Shown in pieces: positions 45,353 through 56,400 of a DNA stretch of 64,000 nucleotides. A program made the position numbers and the translations under genes. Each line of letters begins with the position of its first letter. Position 1 is the stretch's first letter. The DNA is from Galeopsis tetrahit (taxonomy: Eukaryota > Streptophyta > Magnoliopsida > Lamiales > Lamiaceae): positions 4,962,501 through 5,026,500 of the forward strand of contig OY776123.1 in the NCBI GenBank assembly GCA_963675135.1, given 5' to 3'. Under the pieces are notes generated by a model. That model worked only from the letters and a program-made list of their open reading frames with translations. It was not told the DNA's origin and ran no database searches.

Positions 45353-46460
45353 TCAAGATTGTTCGAGCAAACTTTCCAAATACAAGTTTAATATGTATCT
45401 ACCGGTTGACAACACATCAAGCCTTTTCTCCCTAGGTTCATATTTCCCTTTTCTGAGCTTATAACGATGTGTTACAGCTGAAATCGTGTAAGCTTGGCCT
45501 TCTATCGTGACACTCTCACCACACTGCAGATTCTGCCATTACAATCAATGGCTATATCAGTGGCAATAAAATGTGATTTTCAGTACCAAAGTGTAAATTA
45601 CACTTAATTTCAACTACTGCAGCAAGGAAATTTATGAGAATTCACGCTAGAAACCTAAATTACACATAGTTTCAACTTCTACAACAAGTAAACATTAACA
45701 ATGCATCAATTTAGTCACACATCGTAAACTACAGCAGTACCACGTTGTAAATTACAATTAATTTCAACTACTACAGCAAGTAAATTATGAGAATTCGCGC
45801 TAGAAACCTACAAACACCTAAAAAATTAATCACAAAATGCAATCCCTTGATCGAATTGAGAATGACGAATACACCCTAAATCCAACCCATAAGAAGATGA
45901 AGCCGCCTATTTACTTTCTTGCCTTTATCTTTCATTCATTTTCCCCTTTTTACTTTCCTTTATCACTTTCTTTTCTGGCAAATTATTTGATACCCAAAAT
46001 CCAAGGTCCACAATATATGGAGCGCCAAACGTAATTATAGAGCGAAAATATCACAAACCAGCAGATAATTATACGCCAAATATATAAGAAAAGAAAACAG
46101 GAGAAAATCAGCAATTCATCAGGAAATTACATCTTCAAACTGCAATTTATCACAACACATTCAAATTATAGTAGAAAACCTTCAGATTCCAACATTATAT
46201 ATTCAAATTTATGCAAAATCGAAAAATAAGCTTACAGAGGGAAAGGAGCGAATGCCAAGGCTCTTAGGCGGAGGAGTAATTTCGATTACTTTGTAAGGGT
46301 AATTGCTCTGACCTCCTCTCTCTTTGTCTCTTTTTCTGCAGAAAACTTGCGGCATCTGCGTATGCTACAATTACCAAAAACAAACAATTACATAAATTTC
46401 AGAAGAGGAATAACGCGATTGTACCTTTCGCATCGCTGAGAAGCTAGAAACCGTCGTCAT
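45353..46460 (-). CDS. Small conserved plant protein of unknown function, three exons
   Basis: Exons 46460-46425, 46355-46236 and 45532-45353 on the minus strand join in frame to 111 aa. An alternative acceptor 9 bases upstream (exon to 46364) would add three residues. The start MTTVSSFSAMRK is short and followed by a CRKRDKERGG segment. Then come PYKVIEITPPPKSLGIRSFP and NLQCGESVTIEGQAYTISAV, THRYKLRKGKYEPREKRLDV and a Leu-rich end STGRYILNLYLESLLEQS. I recall similar short plant proteins, but I do not know the function and assign no symbol. The β-rich, Gly-containing middle could be a small barrel domain. The open frames are too short for a simple ORF scan, and splice sites support the model. 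Confidence 0.75.
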
Positions 46461-46801
46461 TGTTCTTGTTTCCCCCTTTTGTTTTTGCAATTATTTCCTT
46501 GGTTATTTTTCTGCACCAAATTGAAAGGTCTATCTCTCACTTTCTGTTTGTATTTTGTAATATCAGTGGAAAGTATTCAACGTGTCAACCAACTGACAAT
46601 TCTTCGAATAAACCTCACCAATTTCATGGTCCTATTTTTTTACATGTAATTTTTTATTTTATTTTTTGAAAATGAAGGGGAAAAAACTAGAACTGGTTTT
46701 ATTTTTGTTTTAAGTTTTAATTAGAGTGTTTTTTTTTTTTTTTTTAAATACACGTATATAGACGAATTGTAAAGATAGAACGGTAACTAATTACACTTTT
46801 A

Positions 46802-47032
46802 GCATGTTTGCTTGATGGGTTTAGGGGGATTTAGTGATGGGTTTGATATGTAGACCCATCTTCTCCCATGTTTGGTTTCTCATAACTTTAAACACCTTGA
46901 CCCGGGTTTATAATTTGACCCGGTTTTTTTAAACTAGATTCCATAGGTTTAGACAACCTAGCCTCCCCTTGGGTTTATCTAGCCTCCTCCACATCTTAGC
47001 TCATCTTATCCCAACCCATGAAGCAAACATGC
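46802..47032. mobile_element. MITE with GCATGTTTGCTT ends
   Basis: The left end GCATGTTTGCTTGATGGGTT and the reverse-strand right end GCATGTTTGCTTCATGGGTT match at 19 of 20 bases. The length is 231 bp. No clear target duplication was found, so the superfamily (PIF/Tourist or hAT) is open. Confidence 0.65.
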
Positions 47033-47178
47033 CCTTTGGGTGTATTTAGTTTACTAGATTAGATGGGTTTGATTGATTTATACCAATTAGTAAATAGTTT
47101 GATTTGTATGTTTATAGTTCGAGAAAGATTGTCAATCCAGATCCATTTTTTCACTTTATTTCACATTCACATGATTAA

Positions 47179-47242
47179 TTGTTATAAGGTGAGATTATTA
47201 TTTTGTCAACCATCCATTAATTTAAACATACAAATCAATTTA
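47179..47242 (+). repeat. 64-bp flanking direct repeat, left copy
   Basis: Identical at 63 of 64 bases to 51961-52024 (T/C at 47208 against 51990). It borders the truncated gypsy element on its 3' side. The last codons of the element frame (KLICMFKLMDG) are read from this flank and are not part of the element. Confidence 0.9.
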
Positions 47243-49257
47243 GGAGTGAGTGTAGTGATGGCATTAGAAGCCATCTCATCATCTCCCCTTCTTGATAGTG
47301 CATCAGCAGCACTGTTGTCACTTCCCTTTTTATATTGGATCTCATAATCCAAACCTAGAAGTTTGGAAATCCATTTCTGCTGCACGGGTGACACTATCTT
47401 TTGATCCAAAAGATATTTTAAAGACTGTTGATCAGTCTTGATGATGAACTTCTGCCCCTGCAAGTAGTGCTTCCATTTTTGCACAGCTAGTAGAACTGCT
47501 AGAAACTCTCTTTCATATATAGATAGGGCCTGATTTCTTGGACACAAAGTTTTGCTTAAGTAGGCTAGAGGTTTGCCCTCTTGCATTAGTACTGCCCCAA
47601 TCCCTTTTCCACTTGCATCAGTCTCCACCACAAATTTCTTTGAAAAATCAGGCAAACTGAGCACATGTGCAGTGCTCATACCTATCTTTAAATTCTGAAA
47701 GGCCTCTTCAGCTTGTGAGTTCCAAACAAAACCATCCTTTTTTAATAGGTTGGTTAATGGTCTACTGATTAAACCATACCCTTGCACAAATTTCCTATAA
47801 TAACCAGTAAGGCCTAAGAATCTTCTCAACTGCTTTGGATTCTTAGGTCTTGGCCATTGCATCATTCCAGCCACCTTATTTGGATCAGTGGAGACTCCCA
47901 TAGGTGAAATAATATGGCCCAAGTACTCAATTTGGGTTTGTCCAAATTGACACTTGCTCCTCTTTGCAAATAACTGATTTTTCCTTAAAAGAGAGAAAAC
48001 AGTTTCTAAATGTGCAAGATGCTCCTTCCAACTAGAGCTGTATATCAAGATATCATCAAAGAACACCAGGACAAATTTCCTCATACATGCCCTAAAAACT
48101 TGATTCATAAGAGACCGGAAGGTAGCTGGGGCATTGCATAGCCCAAAGGGCATCACTAAGAACTCATAGTGTCCATTATGAGTTTTAAATGCAGTGAGAA
48201 ACCTATGTTCAGGTTTCATAAGGATTTGAAAGTATCCCGACCTTAGGTCAATTTTTGAAAAGACTTTTGACCCATGCAATTCATCTAGTAACTCATCAAT
48301 GATAGGAATAGGGTAATTATGCTTAATGGTCATGTTATTGAGGTGCCTGTAATCCACACACATCCTCCAAGTACCATCCTTCTTCTTAACAAGAATGACA
48401 GGTGAGGCAAAAGGGCTCTTGCTGTCTTGTATAACTCCAGATTTGAGTAGCTCAGCAACAATACTTTCAATTTCACCCTTATGGGAGTGAGAAGTTATGT
48501 AGGGGTGTTGTTGCCTAGGTACACTGTCTGGTTTGAGTAGGATTTGGTGTTCCACCCCCCTTGTAGGTGGCAATTGAGTTGGTTCTGCGAAGATGTCTTC
48601 AAAATGTTGAAGCAAATTCTCTAACTCAGGGGGTTCATTAGCCTGGGTGTGATTAAGAGAAACCCAGTAAGCTTCATCAATATCATCAGGATCAGTATGT
48701 ATCAATTCAAACAAACTGATTTCTGATATCCATTGACATTTTTCAGTGGATGTCAATGCTTGCAGCTTGACTCTTTGCCCCATGATGTTCACAGTGAATG
48801 TCATTGCATTGTAGTCCAACTCAATAGGAGTGCAACTCTTTAACCAATCACCCCCCAAAATGATATCACAACCCTCATTTTCTAAGAGCCTTAAAGGGTA
48901 AGAAAACTCATGATTTTGCATTGTCCATTTGAAAGGGTCCACTTGTTGTGAACTGATGAGTTTTTGCCCATTAGCCACCTTCACCAACAATGGTTTAGCA
49001 TTAGACAATGTGCACCCCAATTGTTTAGCTGTGGCAGCTTGTATGAAACTTATAGTGCTTCCAGTGTCAATGAGTATGTGGAGTCTATTCTTGCCATATT
49101 CACCAAACAACCTCATAGTTGTCACCCCACCATTTCCTGTAATAGCATTTAGAGCCATTTGCACCTCTTCCATGTTGTTGTCTCCTGGTTCATCTTGAAT
49201 CAAGGTAGTAGCAGCAACATCTTCCAATTCTTGATTGAAATCCTCAGCTACAATCAT
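47206..49257 (-). pseudogene. Gypsy pol: aspartic protease, reverse transcriptase, RNase H
   Basis: 683 codons remain open. The protease active site ILIDTGSTISFI is at about residue 61-72. The reverse transcriptase has VDYRHLNNMTIKHNYPIP, DLRSGYFQI and the catalytic FFDDILIYS (about 402). RNase H starts with FVVETDASGKGIGAVL (about 540) and ends at KKGSDNSAADALSRR. The frame then leaves the element and ends in target DNA. The Met used here is only the first after the inserted element; the true polyprotein began in gag. It would produce cDNA but could not integrate it, as integrase is absent. Confidence 0.88.
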
Positions 49258-49275
49258 GTAAACTATTTTTTGTTT

Positions 49276-50322
49276 GAGAAAATTGCACTTTTAGTCCTGT
49301 AGGAATTTTTCAAAATCACTTTCAGTCCTGAAGTTTATAAATGATCCTGTTTATTGCGGATTTGATCCTGTAAGATAGTTTTTGGATGGAAACCTTTAGT
49401 TTTTTTTTTTATGGAAACCATTAGTTGACCAAAAAATATTTATAAAAAAGTAATTATAATTAAAAAATAAAAAAATATTTTTAAAACTAATAATAAATTA
49501 TAGAATTAAAAAATAAATAAATTCAATACAATTTATAATATTAATTAATTTTTTAGAAGAAATCTCACTAAGTTATATAATTTGGATTTTTTTATAGAAT
49601 CTAATTTTTTTTTTATTTCAAGAATTTTAATATAATTAAAAATCACTAAAAACATAATGTAATTTAAATTTAAATAAATTTTGAAGAAATTTCTTGTATT
49701 AAAACTAAAAAATACAAAAAAAAAAAAAAAACAAATTTAAAAGTAATTAAATCTAAAAAAAAAAAATCAAATTGAAAAATTAATAGACAAAGTATATTCA
49801 AATATAATCTTCAAATTTAAATTAACTTTCAACACCATATAATTTTGATATAATTTGAAAAAAAAAATTCAAATCAAGCTAAATACTTTTTTTTTTTTGC
49901 ATTAATTTGAGACATTGTTTCAGATTTAATTTAATTTAATATTATATATAATTGATTGAATTTTTAGATCATAAAATTATTTTAAGTGAATTTATCGATT
50001 TTAAATAATTATTTAAATAAACGGTTAAAATACATTTGATAGTTTTACAATTTTAGTGACATTTGTGTTTTAAGAGATGTGTGACTTTCACTCAATTTTT
50101 ATCCGTTAAAACAAACATAAATTTATTATGAGACTAAAAGTGTGAAAAAAGATAAACACTCAATTTTTATCCATTAAAACAAACATAAATTTATTACGTG
50201 ACTAAAAGTGTGAAAAAAGATAAAAGGTGATTTAATGTCATTCTTACAGGACCAAAAGTGTATGAAAAAGGATCGAAAGTGATTTAACCTCATTCTTACA
50301 GGACCAAAAGTGCAATTTTCCC
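49276..50322. mobile_element. TIR element (1,047 bp) inserted in the gypsy gag-pol, MULE-like TSD
   Basis: The left end GAGAAAATTGCACTTTTAGT and the reverse-strand right end GGGAAAATTGCACTTTTGGT are inverted repeats that go on with CCTGTARGAAT. The target duplication TTTTTTGTTT (49266-49275, 50323-50332) is perfect. Size and TSD length fit a MULE-type MITE. The interior is extremely AT-rich, without genes. A short tandem duplication of GGACCAAAAGTG occurs near 50250-50310. Confidence 0.85.
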
Positions 50323-50332
50323 TTTTTTGTTT

Positions 50333-51433
50333 ACATTTGTGACCATGGATGAATGGTTCATCACAATTGTAGCACAACCCATTTTCTCTTCTTGCAGCCA
50401 TTTCTGAAGGTGTGAGCACCTTAAAGGGAGGCTTGTTGGTGTTTGTTTTGTTCTGACTGGTATGTGCTGCATCAATTTTTTTCCATGGAGGGTTGTTGGT
50501 ATTTGGAGTAGGATTTTTAGAAAAGGGTTTCAGCTTCTTTGTCAAGCTTGTGAGTGTTTGCTCTTAACTCCTTCCTAACCTGATTGCTTGTTGCAATGTT
50601 TTAGGCTCAAACATAGCCATAAAGGATTGCAACTCATCACTTAGCCCACTGATGAAACTACCCACAAAATGTGATTCAGGTAATTCACCCCTCCCAAACA
50701 TTAACAAACAAGATTTAAGCTCCTCAAACTTATCAACATAATCATCATAAGAATCAGTTTGCTTGAGTTTATTAAAATCTGCTATAATAGAAAATTCCTT
50801 CATGTCCTCAAATCTAACAGCTACCACCTCAATAAACTGTTCCCAAGTAAGATTAATGTTTCTCTCACTGTAATTCTGAAACCATAGAGCAGCTTTACCC
50901 TCAAAATGTATAGAGGCTAGGGTTACCTTTTGTGTATCTGTCATGGTTGGGATTAATGTGAAATACCCTTGGCATTTGAGAAACCACGATCTGGGATTGG
51001 TACCATCAAAATTTGGAAATTCCAACTTAGGAACTGGATTATGGAATTTAGCACCATCAGTTATTAGCTTGAGTCCAGATGATTCTGGATATTGATTGAT
51101 TGGAATTGCAGTAGATGATCTAAGAGTAGGACTGCCCAGAATAGATTCCCTCTCTTGTTGGCCTTTGCCTTTGTCCATGTTGAGTATTTGTAGCTGTAGT
51201 GCAGCCAATGTCTTTGTAACATGCTCCATCTTGCTACTTAAATCACCAATCTGCTCCATCTTGCTACTCAAATCACCAATTTGATCACCTGTCTTTGTTG
51301 CTATTTCATAAATTGTTTCCTTGAGTTTTGTTTCTGTTGCTTCCCACTTTAGTGCTTCAGTTTGTAGTAATTGCTCTAATTTCTTTTGTGATTCTTGCAG
51401 ATCCTTGAAACGAGTAGCCTCAGTCATGCCCAA
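50333..51433 (-). pseudogene. Gypsy gag with CCHC zinc knuckle, one internal stop
   Basis: The Met at 51433 is only a few bases after the primer-binding site. An N-terminal coiled coil contains a duplicated octapeptide QIGDLSSKMEQIGDLSSKME (24-bp tandem repeat near 51225-51285). The Retrotran_gag-like region has FPNFDGTNPRSWFLKCQGYF, and LTWEQFIEVVAVRFEDM comes later. A TAA at 50564-50566 interrupts the frame, which continues in phase to the knuckle CYNCDEPFIHGHKC near 50350. Beyond this the TIR element separates gag from protease. Gag would form the particle core. Confidence 0.85.
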
Positions 51434-51437
51434 GATT

Positions 51438-51456
51438 TAGGCTCTGAGATACCAAA
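51438..51456 (-). promoter_or_regulatory. Primer-binding site of the gypsy element
   Basis: On the minus strand, immediately after the LTR, TTTGGTATCTCAGAGCCTAA resembles the common plant site complementary to initiator tRNA-Met (TGGTATCAGAGC), with two extra bases (TC) within it. It sets the LTR border at 51457. Confidence 0.75.
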
Positions 51457-51960
51457 TGTTAGGTTCTAGATATGAATTGGTAGATTGTGAAGACTATTTT
51501 TGTATTTTCTGGATATTAGCTGCAGATATTAGCTGCAAAAGTATGAATGTTTGAAGATGAATAATAGAAATGGGAGAGAGAAAGAGAATTGGAGAGAGAG
51601 AGAGGAGAGTTTGTTAAATTTTCGCATATGCCTTCTTATGCCAAAACTGGCATTATAATAACTATATCTTGGGACCACAGTCCACTTTTGTAAATTTAAA
51701 AAGATTATATGCTGAAATGTAAATACCAACTAAGGCTAATTAAAAGAACCAGCCCGTAACAATTTAATTAAGCCCAACTAGAAACTATTCCTCAGCCCAA
51801 TTATCCTTCAACTTGGAATTCAGCCCAAATTGCTATTTGGCCCACTTCTCATTTTTAGACAGCACTTGCTGGAAGTATATTTGCAATTGTACTTCCGTTT
51901 CCAAACAACTTCGACTCCGATGGTGAATCCTCCCTCAACTCCGGTGGCGAGTCTGTGACA
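51457..51960 (-). mobile_element. 5' LTR of the gypsy element (504 bp)
   Basis: On the minus strand it begins TGTCACAGACTCGCC and ends CCTAACA, giving TG..CA termini. It directly adjoins the primer-binding site on one side and the 64-bp flank on the other. No second LTR is present. Confidence 0.85.
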
Positions 51961-52024
51961 TTGTTATAAGGTGAGATTATTATTTTGCCAACCATCCATT
52001 AATTTAAACATACAAATCAATTTA
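51961..52024 (+). repeat. 64-bp flanking direct repeat, right copy
   Basis: Partner of 47179-47242. The uninterrupted host sequence continues here into AAATCTCACTAAATTC. Confidence 0.9.
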
Positions 52025-52628
52025 AAATCTCACTAAATTCTATCATAATATATCTATTGTGATTCCTTACTAAAAACCAAACCAATTCTTTTAAGGACTA
52101 ATTTTTTTACTTTTGCATGACATGTATCAAACTTTTAATTTGTTGAAAAAAAAAGGATATCGGACAAAATAAGTTATTTTGGTCAAAAGATCCTTTTCAA
52201 CAACAAACTTCCACACAAAAAAATAAATTAAAAAAAAATCCTTGGGATAATTCATTCACGAAATTATATTACGCATCGAACTCATTAGGCCCAACATAAT
52301 GGGCCAAATGGGTCCACCGTTTTCCGGCCATCTTAGATGTAGCCCAATCCTACCTTATCTCGGATCATATCTATTTTGTCACTTTTACTGTTGATGTTAT
52401 TTGTTAGTAATTGATAAATGAATTAATAACTCATCTATTTATAATCTCTTTATAATTTCAGATTTTTTTATGAAATAAAATTTTTGGTACTGAGTCATTG
52501 GCTCACATTCACGTTCTAGATTTAAATCTAGTTGAAAATAACTTCACTAATATTAAATTATTCACTCAATGTGTTTTCTCCTCGAAGTTAGATGTGATGT
52601 GATAATCCGATCTAGTACTAAGTGTGAC
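52025..52628. other. Intergenic DNA
   Basis: AT-rich; no gene or clear element. Confidence 0.5.
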
Positions 52629-53117
52629 CAGTAACGGACCTACATAATGTCCAGGAAGGCCCGTGGACTTTCCACTAATTTTGTAAATTTGTTAGGGGTA
52701 TTTTTGTAATTTCACACATATTAAAATTAATACTATGTTCTATAATTATTTGCACACTTCTGATATAAAAATAATCCACAAAATTAATATATATCCGAAC
52801 ATCATTTTATTTTAAAATCGTCACTCATTTTGGGTCTACATTTTATCCTAAATTTCACTAAATTTATTTTACATCCTACTAAATCCTCCTTACACCTTAT
52901 TAAATCACTCAAAATACGTTTTCTTATTTGACTATATACCACTAAATTCAATTGTTTTTTAAAGTGAATCGGTTAAAATGTGCAAGTTATCACGGGACGG
53001 AGGGAGTATTAACCTGTACCAAAACATAGCAAAAGTCAACTTATCCGATCAATTTAATTTAATGAAATGTGACGTATTGACAATTTTATAATGTGAAATT
53101 TTGATAAAAATAATGAG

Positions 53118-53151
<34 letters not shown>

Positions 53152-53205
53152 TTTTTATAATAATGTTAATCGGGCCCCTACCGAAAATTTATAAGTCTGT
53201 CACTT
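52629..53205. mobile_element. hAT-type MITE (577 bp), copy 1
   Basis: The left end CAGTAACGGACC and reverse-strand right end AAGTGACAGACT match the hAT MITE end type CAGTGACGGA. The flanks AGTGTGAC (52621-52628) and AGTATGAC (53206-53213) form an 8-bp target duplication with one change. Inside, from about 52732 to 53007, is a Stowaway-like segment ending GGGACGGAGGGAGTA. A near-terminal block CGGGCCCC is shared with the copy at 61316. Confidence 0.7.
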
Positions 53206-53213
53206 AGTATGAC

Positions 53214-53858
53214 TGTTAGATAATTAATATAAATGAATTGATCTTAGATCTCTAAGTTCATATTTTTAAGCTATTGAAATAATGAGTTTTTTTTTTTAAA
53301 GGCAACAGAGCTTGTGGCCCACGTCCTTTCATTATTTAAATGTATACCATATTGTCAAATGACTGTAATTCGAAAATAGAAGATGAAACAATATATAGAA
53401 CATATAATGTTGTACAAAATTTCCATATGCAAAAAGAATTGAGTCAATTATATATTAATTCTGGTTGCAAATTCTTTGAGTGTGGGTAATTAAGCTGCTA
53501 ACTTCCTTTGATTTGATTGGATTACTTGTGAATCCACATTATTTTTGAGAGAATTGATTTGGGAAAGGCAGAACTTAATTAGATTTTGGTTAATGGCAAA
53601 ATCTCATTGGTTAGAATTCAAAAATTCTTTGACACCTCCTGCGCAAATATTATTAATCACATTAACAATATATATATTTTTTTTTCACATTAACAATATT
53701 AAGAGCAATAACAAATAGAAAAACGAAGGAACCTTAAATGTTTAAATAAATACTCTTACTCTCCCGTACCATGCGTAGTGACTCATTTAATTTTTGCGCA
53801 CTTCTTTAAAAATAATAATATTATTTTTAATCAGATTTCAATATAATTTTTTTTTTCG
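53214..53858. other. Intergenic DNA
   Basis: AT-rich, with T runs near 53290 and 53680. No gene. Confidence 0.5.
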
Positions 53859-53930
53859 AACTCGGGAGGGATTAACTTCCGTTATTACATATGCAAAGAT
53901 GAGATGAGAGCCCAATCACAACAGCCGGTG
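53859..53930 (-). pseudogene. C-terminal tail of an RNase H-like remnant (part 2)
   Basis: On the minus strand the codons PPAVVIGLSSHLCICNNGS and a stop follow from the part at 55355-55500 if the CACTA element is removed. This is the short tail that follows the RVT_3-type RNase H domain of plant non-LTR elements and related host proteins. Confidence 0.5.
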
Positions 53931-53956
53931 GGTCACTACGAAAACTACAATTTAAC

Positions 53957-54265
53957 CACGAAAAAAAAAATTGTCGTTAATTAATTCTAATATTTTCGTC
54001 GCTAACGTGAGTTAGCGATGAAATAATTTTGTCGCGGGATTTGTGGCTATACACCCGTCGCTAACGTGTTTGTGACAAAATTTGAGTTTCATCGCAAAAT
54101 ATTAATTAGCGAGTGTCATCGCAAAATGTTTGCGAGAAAAAACAAACATTTATCGCAAACACGTTAGCGACGGGTGTATAGCAACAAATCCTGCGACAAA
54201 ATTATTTCATTGCTAACTCACATTAGCGACGAAAATATTAGAATTAACGACAAAAAATTTTCGTG
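53957..54265. repeat. Long hairpin in the CACTA element (arms about 124 bp)
   Basis: The arm from about 53957 to 54080 is the inverted complement of about 54145 to 54265. Both carry CTAATATTTTCGTCGCTAA and CTATACACCCGTCGCTAACG. The loop is about 65 bases. A transcript across it would fold into a near-perfect stem. Confidence 0.85.
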
Positions 54266-54274
54266 TCTAAAATA

Positions 54275-55270
54275 GTAGCGAAATATAATTTTCATTATTG
54301 TTCTGATTATTAACAGTAAAATAAAATATTGTTTTGCTAATAAGGTGATGAAATATTTTAATTTTCTCGTAAATATTAAATCCACAAAATTAGTCATATA
54401 CAAATTTCAATTTTATCGCTAAAATATTAGCGACTAAATATAATTTTCATTGTTGTTCTGATTATTAACAACAAAATGAAGCAATTTGTTGCTTGTATAG
54501 CGATGAAATATTTTAATTTCATCGCAAAAATTAATTTCAATAAATTAGCCATGAAAATTTGTATTTCATCGCAAAATATTAGTGACAAAATATAATTTTC
54601 ATTGTTGTTCTAATTATTAACCACAAAATGAAGCAATTTTTTCTAATATAGCGATTAAATATATAAATTTTGTTGCAAAAATTAATTTCAAGAAATTAGC
54701 ATTGAATTTTTTTATTTCATCGCAAAATATTAGCGACAAAATATAATTTTCATTGATGTTTTGATTATTAACAACAAAATGAAGCAATTTATTGCTAATA
54801 TAGCGATGAAATTTATATTTCATCGCAAAATGGCAACGAAATATAATTTTCATTGTTGTTCGGATTATTAACAACAAAATGAAGCAAATTGTTGCTAATA
54901 TATCGATGAAATATATAAGTTTTGTTGCATAAATTAATTTTAAGAAATTAGCCACGAAAATTTCTATTTTATCGCAAAATATTGGCGACGAAATATAATT
55001 TTCATTGTTATTTTGATTATTAACAACAAAATGAAACAATTTGTTGTTAATATAGCGATGAAATATATAAATTTTGTTGCAAATATTAAATCCAAGAATT
55101 TAGTGACGAAAATTTCTATTTCGTTGCAAAATATTAGCGACGAAATATAATTTTCATTGCTATTTTGATTTTTAACAACGAAATAAATAAATTTGTTGCT
55201 AATATAGCGATAAAATATATAAATTTTGTTGCAAATATTAAATCTAAGAATGTAGCGACGAAAATTTCTA
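54275..55270. repeat. Tandem array of about 150-bp units in the CACTA element
   Basis: The phrase AAATATAATTTTCATTGTTG (and variants) recurs near 54282, 54435, 54590, 54743, 54841, 54988 and 55142. This gives about seven units, mostly 147-155 bases apart and one of 99. Confidence 0.85.
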
Positions 55271-55354
55271 TTTCGTTGCTAAAAATTGATTTTAGCGATT
55301 AAATTTAGATTTGTCAGAAATTTTCGTCGCTATATCCCCCTGATTCTTGTAGTG

Positions 55355-55500
55355 GGTCAACCCAACAAGAAGGATTATCGAATCGACGTGACTATCGAGC
55401 CAAAGTATGGGCTACAGAATTAACACGCCTTCTAATCCATGTCACCGTTACATTCGTGAGTTGATTAAGTAACACTCTACAAGCAGATTTCAATATAATT
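55355..55500 (-). pseudogene. RNase H-like (RVT_3 type) remnant, part 1
   Basis: The minus-strand translation includes LNQLTNVTVTWIRRRVNSVA followed by HTLAR, the end motif of the RNase H domain in plant non-LTR retrotransposons and derived proteins. After a short gap SCWVD reaches the CACTA end and continues on the far side with PPAVV. It is a degenerate fragment with no active-site acidic residues visible. Confidence 0.6.
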
Positions 55501-55846
55501 AAATGATCAAAATTGAATATTTGACCGGAACCCTCAAATTTTCGACAAGTTTGAAATTTTGCGATGAATTTAAACTTAAATGACTGAAATTGGTTAAAAA
55601 ATGACCAAATATTAAATTTTGAAAAGTGAAAATTTAAAAGATTTTCTTTTGCAAAACTTGTTTTGTGACTAGGCAAAAATCTAATATTGTGTTTGAATGG
55701 GAGAATTTGATTTGAAGATTCATTTTAAATGAATGCATTTAAAAGTATATATATTTTAAATGACATGATTTTAGCGAGGGTTTAAAATTGTCTCAATTTT
55801 AATTAAAAATAAAGTGACTCAAATCTAAGTATTTTAAATTCATTCA

Positions 55847-56240
55847 GGCTCTGTTTGGATGGAGGGATTTGATCTATGAATTTTAAATCCACCATCCAAA
55901 TCCACTTCACTTGTTTGGATTATGAATGGATTTCAAATACTTAGATTTTTGCTCACACAATTTTTAGTTAAAATTGAGAGGATTTTAAATCCTCAATAAA
56001 ACCATGTCATTTGAAATTCATTTATTTTTAACTCCTCTCATTTAAAATGTCTCCTCAAATCTAGATGAATTTCAAATGACATGGTTTTAGTGAGGATTTG
56101 AAATCTCTCTCAATTTTAACTAAAATTGTGTGGACACAAATCTATGTATTTGAAATCCATTCATAATCCAAACATGTAGAATGGATTTGGACTGTGGATT
56201 TGAAATCCATAAGCCCAAATCCACCCAATCAAACGGAGCC
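55847..56240. mobile_element. Fold-back MITE (394 bp) nested in an older relative
   Basis: The left end GGCTCTGTTTGGATGGAGGG and reverse-strand right end GGCTCCGTTTGATTGGGTGG are inverted. Inside, the arms 55910-56030 and 56065-56180 are again complementary (for example TTCAAATGACATGGTTTTA). The flanks 55685-55846 and 56241-56400 look like halves of an older relative (TGTTTGAATGGGAGAATTTG). No target duplication could be set. Confidence 0.65.
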
Positions 56241-56400
56241 CTATTTTTAAATCATTTCATTTGAAATACCTCCTCAAATTAAATCTCCGTCAAAAAACAA
56301 CCTCATTTACTTTATAATTCAAACAAAACAACAATTGATCCGAATTTAAATTGTGAATTTAAAATCTGTAATTAATTCCTCCATCCAAACAAAAGACTTA

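Larger units (their letters stand above)
47243..51960 (-). mobile_element. Ty3/gypsy retrotransposon, 3'-truncated, flanked by 64-bp duplication
   Basis: On the minus strand the order is 5' LTR (51960-51457), primer-binding site, gag, zinc knuckle, an inserted TIR element, protease, reverse transcriptase and RNase H, and then an abrupt end at 47243. Integrase and the 3' LTR are missing. The flanks are a 64-bp direct repeat, not the usual 4-6 bp. The order protease-RT-RNase H and the gag type identify Ty3/gypsy; the lineage cannot be given without integrase. Confidence 0.85.
53934..55354. mobile_element. Non-autonomous CACTA element (1,421 bp)
   Basis: The left end is CACTACGAAAACTACAA and the reverse-strand right end CACTACAAGAATCAGGGG. 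The 3-bp target duplication GGT is present at 53931-53933 and 55355-55357. CACTA ends, the 3-bp TSD and many subterminal TAGCGACGAAA words are diagnostic. There is no transposase. A long hairpin and a tandem array fill the interior (listed separately). It interrupts an RNase H-like remnant. Confidence 0.9.
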
